Source: Adiantum capillus-veneris
Lineage: Eukaryota; Streptophyta; Polypodiopsida; Polypodiales; Pteridaceae
DNA: 64,000 bases
Reading direction: 5' to 3'
Assembly: GCA_014529385.2 (NCBI GenBank)
Contig: CM043963.1
Coordinates: 75,087,912-75,151,911 of the forward strand
Made by a program: the position numbers and the translations under genes. Below, piece by piece: positions 63,259 through 64,000 of this stretch (the stretch's first letter is position 1; each line of letters begins with the position of its first letter). Below the pieces are notes generated by a model. The model was not told where the DNA came from and made no database searches. It saw nothing but the letters and a program-made list of their open reading frames with translations.

Positions 63259-63336
63259 ACGTCATGTTCAGCTGTCTCTCTTAAATTCCGCATGATATTT
63301 ATCTGAGCGAGCAGCTTCGCTTCCGTATTTGTGACA
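62021..63336 (+). repeat. 3' LTR (1,316 bp)
   Basis: Same features as the 5' LTR: TATA box 62,714-62,722, 34-bp array from 62,919 to about 63,055, a 15-G run (63,155-63,169) and a TC tract of 25 units (63,206-63,256). The length excess over the 5' LTR is explained mainly by the longer TC tract. Confidence 0.95.
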
Positions 63337-63341
63337 TCTAG

Positions 63342-63660
63342 GCTCAGTTTAAAGTCATTTAGGCCCCCTTGCTACACTTATAAGTCAGTGGGTGCTAGGA
63401 AATTAACTCAAAAGAGGCATAGTGGACACTTGGCATCACCAAAGGCTTCAGAAAGTCAAACTCAGCCTCCTTAGCCAGGAATTGGCGCAAAAAGCCCCTC
63501 TCTTTCTCTCTCTCATTGTGACTTACAATCTGTGTTTTGAGTAATTGGTGCAACTGTTGAAGCTTTAATGGAAAGCTTGCCTTCTCCCTTGCACTATGTA
63601 GCGCGATGATTCTGCTCTCGCGCACCTCTCTCCCCTAAATACAGAAACGTGATGCCCGCT
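63342..63660. other. Unidentified DNA after the LTR element
   Basis: Continuation of the DNA left of 57,306. No gene seen; a 76-codon minus-strand frame (63,395-63,625) has no known motif. Confidence 0.4.
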
Positions 63661-64000
63661 CAAGGGCTTTTCATCTGTATGTAAGGATTCTAGGTGCTAA
63701 TTCTTAATTAAGTACTTAAACTCATGATTAAGACTTAAGAAACTTGAATTGAACTCAGGAACAAGACTAGAAGACTTTGAGGTTGATTGATTGAATGTGT
63801 GATACAAGGGCTCCTTATATAGGAGACAAAGAGACATAAATGAAAAGACACGTCTCATGGTGAAGAGACGCGACTTTAGACGTAAAGACACATCTTTTTG
63901 GCGAAGAGCTGCAACCATTGGGCGAAGAGTCGCACCCGTAGAGCGAAGGGGTGTGACCAGTCGTCGAAGGAGTGTGGCTTTTGGCGAAGAGACACGTCCT
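63661..64000 (-). mobile_element. Probable copia-type LTR running off the right edge, with a 21-bp repeat array
   Basis: On the minus strand CCTATATAAGG (complement of 63,813-63,823) followed by GAGCCCTTGTATCACAC resembles the TATA box and transcript start of a copia LTR. Upstream of it (63,841-64,000) lie about eight imperfect units of 20-21 bp with the plus-strand core cgaagag followed by acgcg- or cgca-like text. The far end is outside the window and the 3' end of the LTR is not defined. Confidence 0.45.

Larger units (their letters stand above)
57312..63336 (+). mobile_element. Complete LTR retrotransposon of 6,025 bp without recognisable reverse transcriptase or integrase
   Basis: 5' LTR 57,312-58,595, interior 58,596-62,020, 3' LTR 62,021-63,336. 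The element is flanked by TCTAG on both sides (57,307-57,311 and 63,337-63,341), a 5-bp target duplication. A primer-binding site for initiator Met tRNA starts at 58,597 and a purine tract (gtgagaggga) directly precedes the 3' LTR. The LTRs start TGAAACTAAT, end in CA, and differ by my eye at roughly 2-3% of positions apart from repeat-length changes, so the insertion is fairly young. The interior codes only a damaged Gag and stop-rich text. It may be a non-autonomous element mobilised by a related gypsy, or an internally deleted one. Confidence 0.9.

Noticed and set aside
57312-63336. The two 1.3-kb direct repeats as a tandem or segmental duplication
   Set aside because: TG...CA ends, primer-binding site, polypurine tract and TCTAG duplication show they are LTRs of one element.

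Overview
The window looks like nuclear DNA of a land plant with a large, repeat-rich genome. The two cellular genes that can be named are plant-type: a CCCH zinc-finger/RS-domain protein and the first two exons of a cytosolic-type enolase. Plant LINE-1, Ty1/copia and Ty3/gypsy relics fill most of the rest. Very long GA/TC tracts and poly-G/poly-C runs of 12 to 41 bases are unusually common. A fern or other large-genome plant would fit, but the sequence alone does not settle the taxon.

Layout. 1-352 (minus): first exon of an unidentified protein that runs off the left edge, with a microsatellite-rich upstream region. 1.1-7.6 kb: gene-poor, with a decayed gypsy integrase and two tRNA-like (SINE) relics. 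8.0-13.3 kb: a nearly complete but dead LINE-1 on the minus strand. 13.5-17.0 kb: a minus-strand copia. 18.0-19.6 kb: a gypsy reverse transcriptase split by a solo LTR with target duplication. 19.6-21.7 kb: a second LINE, plus strand, cut after its endonuclease. 23.8-30.3 kb: the only complete gene, a four-coding-exon minus-strand gene for a 1,726-residue CCCH/RS protein with a 30-nt last coding exon. 33.7-36.3 kb: a copia with LTR and primer-binding site. 36.3-40.7 kb: the 3' half of a minus-strand gypsy whose integrase is followed by a retropepsin-like domain, which is an odd order. It abuts a plus-strand copia (40.7-43.3 kb), followed by a gypsy integrase (43.5-44.9 kb). 46-51.5 kb: microsatellites and tandem repeats. 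51.6-52.1 kb: enolase exons 1-2. 52.8-56.7 kb: LINE, copia and chromovirus fragments. 57.3-63.3 kb: one complete LTR retrotransposon (1.3-kb LTRs, PBS, PPT, 5-bp target duplication) with only gag recognisable inside. The right edge is another LTR.

Most retroelement coding regions carry stops, frameshifts or lost catalytic residues. Only the CCCH/RS gene, probably the left-edge exon, and possibly enolase look like live host genes. The most unusual signals are the integrase-then-protease order, the enolase two-exon island without downstream exons, the solo LTR whose edge was later duplicated, and the LTR pair whose microsatellites differ more than twofold in length.
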